Shown: one piece after another, positions 8,492-16,516 of the stretch | Layout of the letters: each line of letters begins with the position of its first letter | How positions within the stretch are numbered: the stretch's first letter is position 1 | Assembly (NCBI GenBank): GCA_023403845.1 | Contig: JAEYDL010000016.1 | Coordinates: 62,001 to 126,000, forward strand | DNA: 64,000 nucleotides | Direction: 5' to 3' | From: Pseudomonadota bacterium | Lineage (GTDB): Bacteria > Desulfobacterota > Desulfovibrionia > Desulfovibrionales > Desulfovibrionaceae | Translations under genes and position numbers: made by a program | Notes under the pieces: model-generated | What the model was told of the DNA's origin: nothing | The model's input: only the letters and a program-made list of their open reading frames with translations | Database searches by the model: none

Positions 8492-9442
8492 ATGAGCACG
8501 ATACCAGACAAGACATCCACCGGGAAAAACACCGGAAATACGACCTATTCCGAACAGCTTCTCCCCAGAAGCGACGAGACCGTTCTTCTTGTTATCGGTC
8601 TTTCGGGAGCCGGAAAGAGCACTGTGCTGCACGTATTTGAGGACATGCGGCTGTTTACCGCGGATGGCGTGCCTCCCGTGCTTATGCCCGATATGGTGCG
8701 GCTGTTGCAGGACCCGGCACTTGAAGGGGCGGGAGGAGTAGCCCTCGGTCTGGACCAGCGCCGGGGCGAGTTCACCGCCGAGCTGGACGAAGCTCTGCAC
8801 AAGCTCTCCAGCATGGGCTTTCGTGTGCAGATTCTTTTTCTTGAAGCCGAACCTGCCGTGCTCATGCGACGTTATGCCACCACCCGTCGTCCGCATCCCC
8901 TCGAACGAGAGGGCGTCGGCCTTGAACAGGCTGTGCATGAGGAAGTCGAACGGCTTGCATCCGTGCGAGAAATGGCCGATCGAGTCATTGATACATCCAC
9001 CTATTCCATTCATGATCTGCGCCGGGTCATTCAACGCCGCTGGAACAGCACACAGGAGCGGACCCATGCCATCAAGATCAACCTCGTGTCCTTCGGCTTC
9101 AAGTACGGAGTTCCGCGCGAGGCGGACATGGTCTTTGATCTCCGTTTTCTGCCCAATCCCTACTTCGTCGAGGAGCTGCGTCCATTCACGGGCAGAGACA
9201 AGGCCGTAGCCGCGCATGTATTCGGGGAGTCGTCGGCCAGAGAATTCAAAAAACGGCTTATCGACTTCATGACATTTCTGCTTCCGCTCTATGACGCGGA
9301 AGGACGTTACCGGATCACCATCGCTCTGGGCTGCACAGGCGGAAAACATCGTTCCGTGGCCATGACGGAAGCCCTGATGCGAGCCCTCAAACGACAGGAC
9401 TACGCCGTATTCGTAGAACACAGGCATATGGAACTGGGGTAG
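8492..9442 (+). CDS. rapZ: RNase adapter protein RapZ
   Basis: Nucleotide-binding regulatory protein; in E. coli it directs RNase E to the sRNA GlmZ and so sets amino-sugar synthesis, but its partners in this lineage are unknown. The 316-residue product has the P-loop GLSGAGKST near residue 35, a Walker-B-like region, and the C-terminal motif IALGCTGGKHRSV. The start at 8492 follows AGGGGAAAA. About 30 residues precede the P-loop, slightly longer than in E. coli. A ptsN gene, which often lies between hpf and rapZ, is absent. Confidence 0.94.
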   Translation: MSTIPDKTSTGKNTGNTTYSEQLLPRSDETVLLVIGLSGAGKSTVLHVFEDMRLFTADGVPPVLMPDMVRLLQDPALEGAGGVALGLDQRRGEFTAELDEALHKLSSMGFRVQILFLEAEPAVLMRRYATTRRPHPLEREGVGLEQAVHEEVERLASVREMADRVIDTSTYSIHDLRRVIQRRWNSTQERTHAIKINLVSFGFKYGVPREADMVFDLRFLPNPYFVEELRPFTGRDKAVAAHVFGESSAREFKKRLIDFMTFLLPLYDAEGRYRITIALGCTGGKHRSVAMTEALMRALKRQDYAVFVEHRHMELG

Positions 9443-9446
9443 TCTC

Positions 9447-10067
9447 ATGCCCGCAATCGAAACGCTCTGTACCTTTTTCATCACGGCCCTGATCATGGGC
9501 CTCGCCCCGGGACCGGACATCATTTTCGTTCTGACGCAGTCGGCCCTCTATGGAGCCAGGGCCGGGATCAGCACCATGTTCGGACTGCTTACCGGCATTT
9601 GCGGCCATACTACGGCGGTGGCGCTTGGCGTCGCGGCTCTGTTCCAGACATCTCAACTGGCCTTCACTGCCCTCATATTCGCCGGAGCGGCCTATCTGCT
9701 CTATCTTGCCTGGCTGTCCTTCCGCAGTGGTGCTTCCACGGCACGGCTGGAACGTTCGCAGTTCCCGGGCTATTGGGCGCTCTACCGCCGCGGCGTGATC
9801 ATGAACATCACCAACCCCAAGGTGACCCTGTTCTTTCTCGCCTTCCTGCCTCAGTTCGTTGATCCGGCGCGGGGCAGCATTCCGTTTCAGATCACCATCT
9901 TCGGCGTTCTGTTTCAGATCGCGTCTCTGCTCGTATTCGGCACGGTTTCTCTGCTCGGCGGCAAGCTGGCGGAGCGGTTCAACAAATCCGTACGCGGCCA
10001 GCTGATCATGAACCGGATTGCCGGGACAGTCTTTGTAATTCTGGCTCTCGCTCTGATCTTTGCCTGA
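9447..10067 (+). CDS. LysE/RhtB-family amino acid exporter
   Basis: Inner-membrane exporter of the LysE/RhtB superfamily, whose members expel amino acids such as homoserine, threonine or lysine. The 206-residue protein has about six hydrophobic segments and the family's N-terminal signature GLAPGPDIIFVLTQSALYGA, plus NITNPKVTLFFLAFLPQFVD in the middle. It begins four bases after rapZ and is probably cotranscribed with it. The substrate cannot be read from sequence. Confidence 0.9.
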   Translation: MPAIETLCTFFITALIMGLAPGPDIIFVLTQSALYGARAGISTMFGLLTGICGHTTAVALGVAALFQTSQLAFTALIFAGAAYLLYLAWLSFRSGASTARLERSQFPGYWALYRRGVIMNITNPKVTLFFLAFLPQFVDPARGSIPFQITIFGVLFQIASLLVFGTVSLLGGKLAERFNKSVRGQLIMNRIAGTVFVILALALIFA

Positions 10068-10138
10068 CATTGAAGGCAGTTCTCTTCCACTCCCCAAGCG
10101 GACCTTCTGCCCCGTATGACGGACGCAGCATTGCCCCT

Positions 10139-10843
10139 TCACCCATGCAGGCATACCCTTGATGAGGGAAAACAGTGACGAACAAGCAGGACAATCAGAC
10201 AGATCAGCAGCCACGCCGCAACCATGGAAAACAAAGTATGCGAAAGGAAATGCGCGCCACGGATCATCTGGTACCATCCCATCCCCCAGCCTGCGCCAAG
10301 CCCGATCACAAGCCCCATCAATCTGCCCCTGCGGGAACGAAAGGAGAAAAAGAACGCCATCAGAGCGAAACCTCCCGACGCATGCCCTGCGGGAAAACCT
10401 CTTCCCCGGGCCAGTCCCCTATTGGCGGGGTCAGCGGGCGAAAGCACCCGCTGGTAGACATGGGAACCGCCGAACTCGCGCAATTCATAAGGGCAATAGA
10501 TATTAGTAAATCGTTTTCCCCCGGCGATGCAGGCGGGCACGAAAGCAAGCGAAAGCAACAGGACGAGAGCGGGACGACATATTTTCCCCCGCTTCCTCAA
10601 GAACCGGATCAGCTTCAGCACACACCCGACGCCAAGCACTCCCAGAAAAATCTTGGGGCCGACATAAAGCCAGGGCTTCAGTCTCGCGTGCCAGTCCGCG
10701 TCCAGCAGCCAAGCACGGGTTGTCGCATCATACAGCCGGCGTTGGACAAGCATGTCCATATCCGTAAAACTCTCCAGACAGAGAACGACGACAAGCAGTA
10801 TGACACACCCAGCCATATTGCCCAGCAACCACTTCTCAGACAT
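10139..10843 (-). CDS. PAP2-family membrane phosphatase
   Basis: Integral membrane phosphatase of the PAP2 (type 2 phosphatidic acid phosphatase) superfamily; such enzymes act on lipid phosphates, undecaprenyl pyrophosphate or lipid A phosphates. The 234 residues contain about six membrane segments. The three catalytic motifs are visible as GGKRFTN (motif 1 lysine and arginine), PAGHASGG (motif 2) and RGAHFLSHTLFS (motif 3). It overlaps the end of the sensor kinase gene by eight bases and is the third gene of that operon, so it probably acts in regulated envelope remodelling (inference). The exact substrate is open. Confidence 0.88.
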   Translation of the reverse strand: MSEKWLLGNMAGCVILLVVVLCLESFTDMDMLVQRRLYDATTRAWLLDADWHARLKPWLYVGPKIFLGVLGVGCVLKLIRFLRKRGKICRPALVLLLSLAFVPACIAGGKRFTNIYCPYELREFGGSHVYQRVLSPADPANRGLARGRGFPAGHASGGFALMAFFFSFRSRRGRLMGLVIGLGAGWGMGWYQMIRGAHFLSHTLFSMVAAWLLICLIVLLVRHCFPSSRVCLHG

Positions 10844-11945
10844 GCCTGTTCTCCAGGGGCAAACGCAGGGTCACGATCAGCCCGGTAGCCGTTTCTCCCG
10901 TTCCTTCCTCCGCAACGTCTCCGGAAACATTCCGTGCCTGCACGGTTCCGCCGTGCCCCCGAATGGCCTGTTCAACCAATGAAAGGCCAAGGCCCACGCC
11001 GCCACTGTCACGGGTTCGCGCCTTGTCCACCCGGTAAAAAGGCCGAAACAGCAAGGCAAGCGCTTCATCAGGTACACCCGGCCCCTGATCCCTGACGGAA
11101 ATGACAGCTTCGCGCTGTCCTCCGGTACAGTCGGCGAAAGCCTCCAGTGTAATAACGCTTTGCGGGGGCGCATACCGCAACGCGTTACGGACCACATTCT
11201 CCACGGCCCTTCGCAGCAGCTGCCCATGTCCGGAAACAATCAACGGAGCGGAGGAAATGCGAGTCTCCACACGCACCCCTTCGGAGGCGCCCTCAAACGC
11301 GGCGTCCTCCGCCACATCCCGTACCAGCCCTGCCACATCAATGGAAACGCGGGACTCCTTCACGGCATCACGCGCCTGTGCAAGCAGCAGACCGATAAGT
11401 TCGCTCATTCGCTCCACCTCCAGATCCGCACGATCAAGATACGGGAGAACATTTCCAGCTCCATCCTGTCTCCGGGCCAGCGCCAGAGCCATGCTCATAC
11501 GGGTCAACGGCGAACGCAATTCGTGCGAAATATCACCCAGAAGACGCCGCTCGCCTTCAATCTGACGAGAGAGTCTTTCAGCCATCAGGTTGAATCCTCT
11601 GGACAAGGCCCCTATCTCATCGCCCCGCAAGCAGTCCCTCTCACTCATGCGTACGCCCATATCCCCCGCAGCAAGACGAATCGTGCTCTCCGTCAGACGG
11701 GAAACCGTTCCCGTGAACAGTCTGCTCAGAAACAGACACCCCACAGCCGTGGGAACCAGAGCATCCACGATCCAGATCAGCAGCTCCCAGTCTCCGCTCT
11801 CCATCTGTTCTACCCCCAGCAGCGCCTCCCACCATCCTTCTGACAGCTCGCCTACGGCAATGATCCCTCCGACGAACAGCACGGCAAGCGCATAGGTCTT
11901 CCAAAACAAAGGGGCGCTGTTCCATAATGAGGCAGGACTGCTCAT
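10836..11945 (-). CDS. Two-component sensor histidine kinase
   Basis: Membrane sensor that autophosphorylates on histidine and passes phosphate to the response regulator encoded just upstream. The 369-residue product has two N-terminal membrane segments enclosing a short periplasmic part, a HAMP linker (about 80-135), HisKA with the phosphorylated histidine in ISHELRSPLTRM (about residue 141), and a HATPase domain with N box VVRNALRYAPPQ, DQGPGVP and GGVGLGLSL. The short sensor region resembles kinases such as CpxA or BasS that sense the envelope. The start overlaps the regulator stop by four bases. Confidence 0.93.
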   Translation of the reverse strand: MSSPASLWNSAPLFWKTYALAVLFVGGIIAVGELSEGWWEALLGVEQMESGDWELLIWIVDALVPTAVGCLFLSRLFTGTVSRLTESTIRLAAGDMGVRMSERDCLRGDEIGALSRGFNLMAERLSRQIEGERRLLGDISHELRSPLTRMSMALALARRQDGAGNVLPYLDRADLEVERMSELIGLLLAQARDAVKESRVSIDVAGLVRDVAEDAAFEGASEGVRVETRISSAPLIVSGHGQLLRRAVENVVRNALRYAPPQSVITLEAFADCTGGQREAVISVRDQGPGVPDEALALLFRPFYRVDKARTRDSGGVGLGLSLVEQAIRGHGGTVQARNVSGDVAEEGTGETATGLIVTLRLPLENRHV

Positions 11946-12667
11946 ACTTCCTCCCTGCCTACATAGGCATACCCCTCGCCGCGCACGCTGATGATGCGCT
12001 CTTCACCACCGGAATCCGGACCGAGCTTTTTCCGGATTCTGCTGACGTGCATATCGAGACTGCGATCAAATGGTCTGGAACCTCTCCCCAAAGCCTGTCG
12101 GGAAAGCATCTCGCGCGCGACAGGGACCCCCGGAGTCTCCAGCAGCAGTTGCAACAACCGAAATTCCGCCCCTGTCAGCGCCACGCTCACTCCGCCCACA
12201 GTTACCCTGCGACGCATGCAGTCCATACGCAGATCCCCCACGGACAGGATGCGGGCGCAATCTCCGGAAACGGCGCTTCCGTCAGCGTTCGTTCCGCCCA
12301 AGCCGGCGGTACGCCGCAGAATGGCCCGCATGCGCGCGACCAATTCACGCGGATTGAACGGCTTGGGCAAATAATCATCGGCCCCCATTTCCAGTCCGAT
12401 GACCCGATCCACATCATCTCCTCTGGCCGTGAGCATCAGTACGGGGACCGGGGCTTCCCGCCCGCGCAAGGCGGCAAGAACCTGAAATCCGGTCTTTCCC
12501 GGCAGCATGACGTCCAGAATGACGATATCCCAGTTGTCTTCGATCGCCCGTGCCAGTCCATCCACTCCGTTATGCACCACTGTGCAGGCGAAGCCCTCCG
12601 GCTCCAGATATTCCCTGAGCAGCGCGCACAGTTCGCGATCATCATCAATAATCAAAATCTGTTTCAT
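11942..12667 (-). CDS. OmpR-family response regulator
   Basis: DNA-binding response regulator, first gene of the leftward operon with its kinase and a PAP2 phosphatase. The 241-residue protein has a receiver domain with acidic pocket IDDDRE, phosphorylated aspartate in VILDVMLPGKTG (about residue 53), threonine in LMLTARGD and lysine in LPKPFNPRE. A winged helix follows (about 140-235, ending in RGEGYAYV). About 15 residues between the domains are variable linker. The divergent LtaS-like gene, with repeated hexamers in its upstream region, is a likely target (inference). Confidence 0.94.
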   Translation of the reverse strand: MKQILIIDDDRELCALLREYLEPEGFACTVVHNGVDGLARAIEDNWDIVILDVMLPGKTGFQVLAALRGREAPVPVLMLTARGDDVDRVIGLEMGADDYLPKPFNPRELVARMRAILRRTAGLGGTNADGSAVSGDCARILSVGDLRMDCMRRRVTVGGVSVALTGAEFRLLQLLLETPGVPVAREMLSRQALGRGSRPFDRSLDMHVSRIRKKLGPDSGGEERIISVRGEGYAYVGREEV

Positions 12668-12810
12668 GACATCTCCCGTCCGGCACGCCGCAGATGCAAA
12701 CCCTCTTCACGCGCCCTCTCCCGAAAAAGGCCTGGGAAAAATCGAATCTCCCGAACCGCAACCTCCATCTACAACAAAAAAGAACCTCTCCCAAGGACGA
12801 TCTTCCTTTG

Positions 12811-12847
12811 GTGACCATTCTTTACATTCCGTGACGGCAGGGTGACA
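12811..12847 (+). promoter_or_regulatory. Repeated GTGAC hexamers, candidate response-regulator site
   Basis: Two copies of a hexamer-N5-hexamer pattern occur in tandem: GTGACC-N5-TTACAT (12811-12827) and GTGACG-N5-GTGACA (12831-12847). Half-sites spaced 11 bases apart are what OmpR-family dimers bind. The element lies 50 bases before the LtaS-like gene and about 145 bases before the divergent regulator gene. Confidence 0.4.
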
Positions 12848-12896
12848 CGGCCGCTGCTAAACAGACATCCTGAATTTCCACAAAGAGGATGTTCTT

Positions 12897-14804
12897 ATGT
12901 TTCAGGATACGCGTTTCCGTTTTCTCCTGACCCTGCTTCTGCTCTATCTGGGAGTGAATCTTCTTGTCAGGATAAGTTTCATCATTCTGTTCTCACCGGA
13001 TATTTCTACAGATTACGGCATTATTGCCAAAATTTTCCTGTATGGAACCGTCAACGACTTCTTCGTCTTCGCCTGCCTGTCTCTGCCGCTGGCACCCATG
13101 GTTCTGCTCTTCTCCTGGCGAAACAGGATTGCCCGTGCGGGAGCGTTCGCCGCCTTTGCCGCCTATACGGCTCTTTTTCTGTTCACGGCCGTGTCCGAAT
13201 ACTTTTTCTGGGACGAATTCAGCGTCCGATTCAATTTCATCGCCGTGGACTATCTGGTCTATACGCAGGAAGTCATAAACAACATCATGGAATCCTATCC
13301 AGTGACGCCACTGCTCTGCGCCATCACAGGGCTGGCTTTGCTTATCACGACAGCCCTTCTCCGACCACTCCAACGCGCTCGCGGGACCATGACATCGGGA
13401 CGCTGCCGTTTCGCCGCATGCTGCCTGTGGGGAATCATCGCATGCATCAGCATTTTTGCCTTCACTCCACCTTCCATTTCCAGGAACACGTTTGACAACG
13501 AACTGTCCCATAACGGAGTACGTTCTCTTTTTTATGCCTTTTTCAACAACCAGCTGAATTATCGATTATTCTATCCTGTTCTGAACGAAACGGAGGCCCT
13601 GCGCATCGTTCGAGACGACCTCCGCGAACCGGGAGCCTCCTTTGTCAGCTCCACCCCCGCCGATCTGCGCAGGGATATTGATGGGACCGAACCATCCAGA
13701 CGCTGCAATGTCATCCAGATCGTCGTCGAAAGTCTCGGCAGCGAGTCCCTGGGCGACAGAACGCCCAATATCAATGCGCTGCAGGAAAAAAGCCTGCGTT
13801 TTACCAACATGCGGGCCACGGGGACCCGAACCGTCCGCGGTATTGAGGCCCTGACCCTGAGCATTCCGCCGACGCCGGGCAACTCTATTGTCCGCCGTCC
13901 TGGTTGCGAAGGCCTGTTCACCACCGGAACAATCTTTCGTCAGTACGGTTACGATACGGCCTTCATCTATGGCGGCTACGGCTATTTCGACAACATGAAC
14001 ACCTTTTTTGCGGGGAACGGTTTCCGTATCGTGGACCGGGCGTCCATCCCCGAAGAAGACAAGACTTTCTCCAACGCATGGGGTATCTGCGATGAAGATC
14101 TTCTGAACGCTTCCCTGCGCGAGGCCGACGCCGCTTACGCGACCGGCAAGCCGTTTTATCAGTTTGTCCTCACCACATCCAATCATCGTCCGTTTACCTA
14201 TCCTGACGGAAAAGTGGACATTCCCTCGGGAACCAGCAGGAGCGGCGCGATCAAATACACCGACTACGCCATCGGCAACTTCATGCGCAAGGCGGAACGC
14301 CGTCCATGGTTCAGGGATACCATTTTCGTCATTGTGGCGGATCATACCGCGGGCAGCGCAGGCAAGACGGTCATCCCCCCAGAACGCTACACCATTCCCT
14401 GCATCATTTACAGTCCAGCGCACATCATCCCTCGTACGGTGGATACGCTGTGCAGTCAGATTGATCTCCCGCCTACCCTTTTCTCCCTGCTCGGCTGGAG
14501 TTACCGATCGAAATTCTTCGGCCGAAATATTCTGAACATGCAGCCGGAAGAAGGACGCGCCTTCATCGGCACCTATCAACTTCTTGGACGCTATGATGCG
14601 GACGACCGTCTCGTCGTTCTCGCTCCTCGCCAGCTTCCGGCGCTGGAGTCCGCGACCAGTCGCTCCGATCCCGCCAGCGAATCCCCTTCCACCCGGGAAC
14701 GAATTATCCGGAGAGCGCAGGCCTCCTATCAGGTTGCGCAGGACATGTTTACCAGCGGCAGTCTGAAGGAAGATCACCACACCGAAGTCCCCTTCAAGAA
14801 GTGA
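12897..14804 (+). CDS. LtaS-like membrane sulfatase/phosphotransferase
   Basis: Membrane enzyme of the alkaline-phosphatase superfamily related to lipoteichoic acid synthase, OpgB and lipid A phosphoethanolamine transferases. The 635-residue protein has about five N-terminal membrane helices (residues 1-185) and a large periplasmic catalytic domain. Within it, ATGTRTVRGIEAL (about 302-314) contains the threonine used as nucleophile in the LtaS group, PNINALQEKSLRFTN is a family block, and ADHTAG carries metal ligands. A Gram-negative with LPS does not make lipoteichoic acid, so transfer of phosphoglycerol or phosphoethanolamine to a lipid or glycan is likelier (inference). It is divergent from a two-component operon and ends with a short charged tail. 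Confidence 0.85.
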   Translation: MFQDTRFRFLLTLLLLYLGVNLLVRISFIILFSPDISTDYGIIAKIFLYGTVNDFFVFACLSLPLAPMVLLFSWRNRIARAGAFAAFAAYTALFLFTAVSEYFFWDEFSVRFNFIAVDYLVYTQEVINNIMESYPVTPLLCAITGLALLITTALLRPLQRARGTMTSGRCRFAACCLWGIIACISIFAFTPPSISRNTFDNELSHNGVRSLFYAFFNNQLNYRLFYPVLNETEALRIVRDDLREPGASFVSSTPADLRRDIDGTEPSRRCNVIQIVVESLGSESLGDRTPNINALQEKSLRFTNMRATGTRTVRGIEALTLSIPPTPGNSIVRRPGCEGLFTTGTIFRQYGYDTAFIYGGYGYFDNMNTFFAGNGFRIVDRASIPEEDKTFSNAWGICDEDLLNASLREADAAYATGKPFYQFVLTTSNHRPFTYPDGKVDIPSGTSRSGAIKYTDYAIGNFMRKAERRPWFRDTIFVIVADHTAGSAGKTVIPPERYTIPCIIYSPAHIIPRTVDTLCSQIDLPPTLFSLLGWSYRSKFFGRNILNMQPEEGRAFIGTYQLLGRYDADDRLVVLAPRQLPALESATSRSDPASESPSTRERIIRRAQASYQVAQDMFTSGSLKEDHHTEVPFKK

Positions 14805-15013
14805 GAGACGGTGCGACATGAAGCCTCCGTTCGGCAAGTCCCCGATCTCCGATTCCTGACTCTTTTCCGCAATATTACCTTATTATATCTATATTATTAC
14901 TTAGTTATCATATATATTCCCTGCAGAAAACAGAGTCCCTGCGACCCACGAGCGCTAAAAACTGGACGGGAAGCCCGTTTTCACCTAGGTTAGCCCTCCT
15001 AGCGAGGTTCGTC

Positions 15014-15367
15014 ATGCACGAAATGTCCGTTGTCAGCAGCCTGCTGTCCATTGTTCAGGAAGAAATGCAAAAACATGGCGTCAGCCGTCTGCTTCTTGTA
15101 CGCGTGCGCTACGGTGCGCTGGCCAATATCGTTCCCGAGGCTCTGAGCTTCGCCTTCGAGGCGCTTACCATGGAAACGCCTTTTGAAGGGGCCGTGCTGG
15201 AAACGGAAGAGGTTCCCCTGACGCTGAAATGTTCCGTCTGCGGAACCGTTTTTGCGCCGCCTCCCGAAGAACGTTTTTTCGCTCCCTGCCCGGCCTGCGG
15301 CTCGGAAGGAGGGCATACCGTGGAAACGGGAAGAGAACTGTACGTTCAACATATTGAAGCGGAATAG
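15014..15367 (+). CDS. hypA: Hydrogenase maturation nickel metallochaperone HypA
   Basis: Delivers nickel to [NiFe]-hydrogenase precursors together with HypB. The 117-residue protein begins MHEMSVV, where the N-terminal Met-His-Glu supplies nickel ligands, and has a zinc site formed by CSVCG and CPACG (about residues 75-98). Length is normal. It is followed 100 bases later by hypB. No hydrogenase structural gene is in the window. The ATG follows GCGAGG. Confidence 0.95.
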   Translation: MHEMSVVSSLLSIVQEEMQKHGVSRLLLVRVRYGALANIVPEALSFAFEALTMETPFEGAVLETEEVPLTLKCSVCGTVFAPPPEERFFAPCPACGSEGGHTVETGRELYVQHIEAE

Positions 15368-15466
15368 TACGATTTCATTTCCGAGATCGCTTCGTCAGCC
15401 CGGAGAGGCAGCACAGGCCTCCCGGGAGAGTCACCCCAAGTCAATCTGTTCCAAAGGAGCGTTACC

Positions 15467-16123
15467 GTGGAAATACCGGTTATCCGCAATGTCCTTGAGG
15501 CCAACGACAAACTGGCCGTCTCCCTGAGAGAACTCTTCTCAGGACACGGCATCCTGACCCTGAACATGATCAGTTCCCCCGGTGCAGGCAAAACCTCCCT
15601 GCTGGAGCGTACGCTGGCCGATCTCGGTTCCGAATTCCGCATGGCTGTCATTGAAGGCGATCTCCAGACAGACAACGATGCCCGTCGTGTGGCCGCCACC
15701 GGTGCGAAGGCCGTGCAGATCAATACGGAGGGCGGCTGCCATCTGGACAGCAATATGATCATGGAAGCCCTCAAGACGCTCAATCTCGACGAAATCGATA
15801 TCCTGTTCATCGAGAACGTAGGCAATCTGGTCTGCCCGGTGGAGTTCGACTGCGGTGAAGACGCCAAAATCGCCCTGCTCAGTGTGACCGAAGGCGACGA
15901 CAAGCCTGAAAAATATCCGCAACTCTTCCATCTTGCCAAAGCCATGATCCTCAACAAGGTCGACCTTCTCCCCTATGTGGATTTCGACGTGCCCACCGCA
16001 GTGCGGCATGCCCGCCGCCTCAATGCCGATCTGCCGCTCTTTGAAGTATCCTGTCGTACGGGCCAGGGACTTGACGGCTGGTATGACTGGCTGAGAAATG
16101 CCTTCCGGAACAAAAAAGCATAA
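15467..16123 (+). CDS. hypB: Hydrogenase maturation GTPase HypB
   Basis: SIMIBI-class GTPase that promotes nickel insertion into hydrogenase large subunits. The 218-residue product shows the P-loop SSPGAGKTSLLE (about 37-48), EGDLQTDNDA, GGCHLD, ENVGNLVCP (with the Cys of the metal site in the GTPase domain) and the guanine-specificity segment LNKVDLL. It lacks the N-terminal CxxCGC high-affinity nickel motif and any histidine-rich stretch found in some HypB proteins. It starts with GTG after AAAGGAGC. Confidence 0.95.
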   Translation: MEIPVIRNVLEANDKLAVSLRELFSGHGILTLNMISSPGAGKTSLLERTLADLGSEFRMAVIEGDLQTDNDARRVAATGAKAVQINTEGGCHLDSNMIMEALKTLNLDEIDILFIENVGNLVCPVEFDCGEDAKIALLSVTEGDDKPEKYPQLFHLAKAMILNKVDLLPYVDFDVPTAVRHARRLNADLPLFEVSCRTGQGLDGWYDWLRNAFRNKKA

Positions 16124-16152
16124 AGAATCCCCTCTTTCCCCTATTCCTTTGC

Positions 16153-16188
16153 GGGGTTCGGAACATGGTTTCCGGACCCCCATTTTTC
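16153..16188 (+). terminator. Rho-independent terminator after hypB
   Basis: GGGGTTCGGAA (16153-16163) pairs with TTCCGGACCCC (16170-16180) with one G-U pair and a six-base loop, followed by CCATTTTTCTT. It lies 30 bases downstream of hypB. Confidence 0.75.
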
Positions 16189-16516
16189 TTCCCCATTCCC
16201 CCTTTCGTTTTCGCGCCTTCACCTGTCCCTCTCTTCAAACGGACATGGCCGGACGTCTTCTCCATCTCTGCCCTTCTCGCCTTCACAAAGTCTTCCGTTC
16301 GGGAAAAACTCCGGATCATGCCCCCGACAGGGACACCCCTGTTCAGGCAACAGAAGATCTGACTCCCGCCTCTTTATCCTGTTTTCTCTCAGTTTTTTCG
16401 TTTATGAATTTTATTTCGGAATAGAAAGCAAAATGCAGGCGAATGAGATTGACGCTTGTGCACTTCAGGACTAAAAAGAAAGTATTCTGTTTTCCCGAAT
16501 CACGCAGGATCATACC
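16189..16516. other. Intergenic region before the 1019-residue gene
   Basis: About 330 bases after the hypB terminator. C/T-rich then AT-rich, with no supported gene. The last 120 bases probably carry the promoter of the large downstream gene; I cannot pick out a convincing -35/-10 pair. Confidence 0.45.

Noticed and set aside
12897..14804. Calling the LtaS-like enzyme a lipoteichoic acid synthase or EptA
   Set aside because: The organism has LPS genes and no sign of lipoteichoic acid, and the catalytic motif is of the LtaS/OpgB type rather than clearly EptA. A broader family name is safer.
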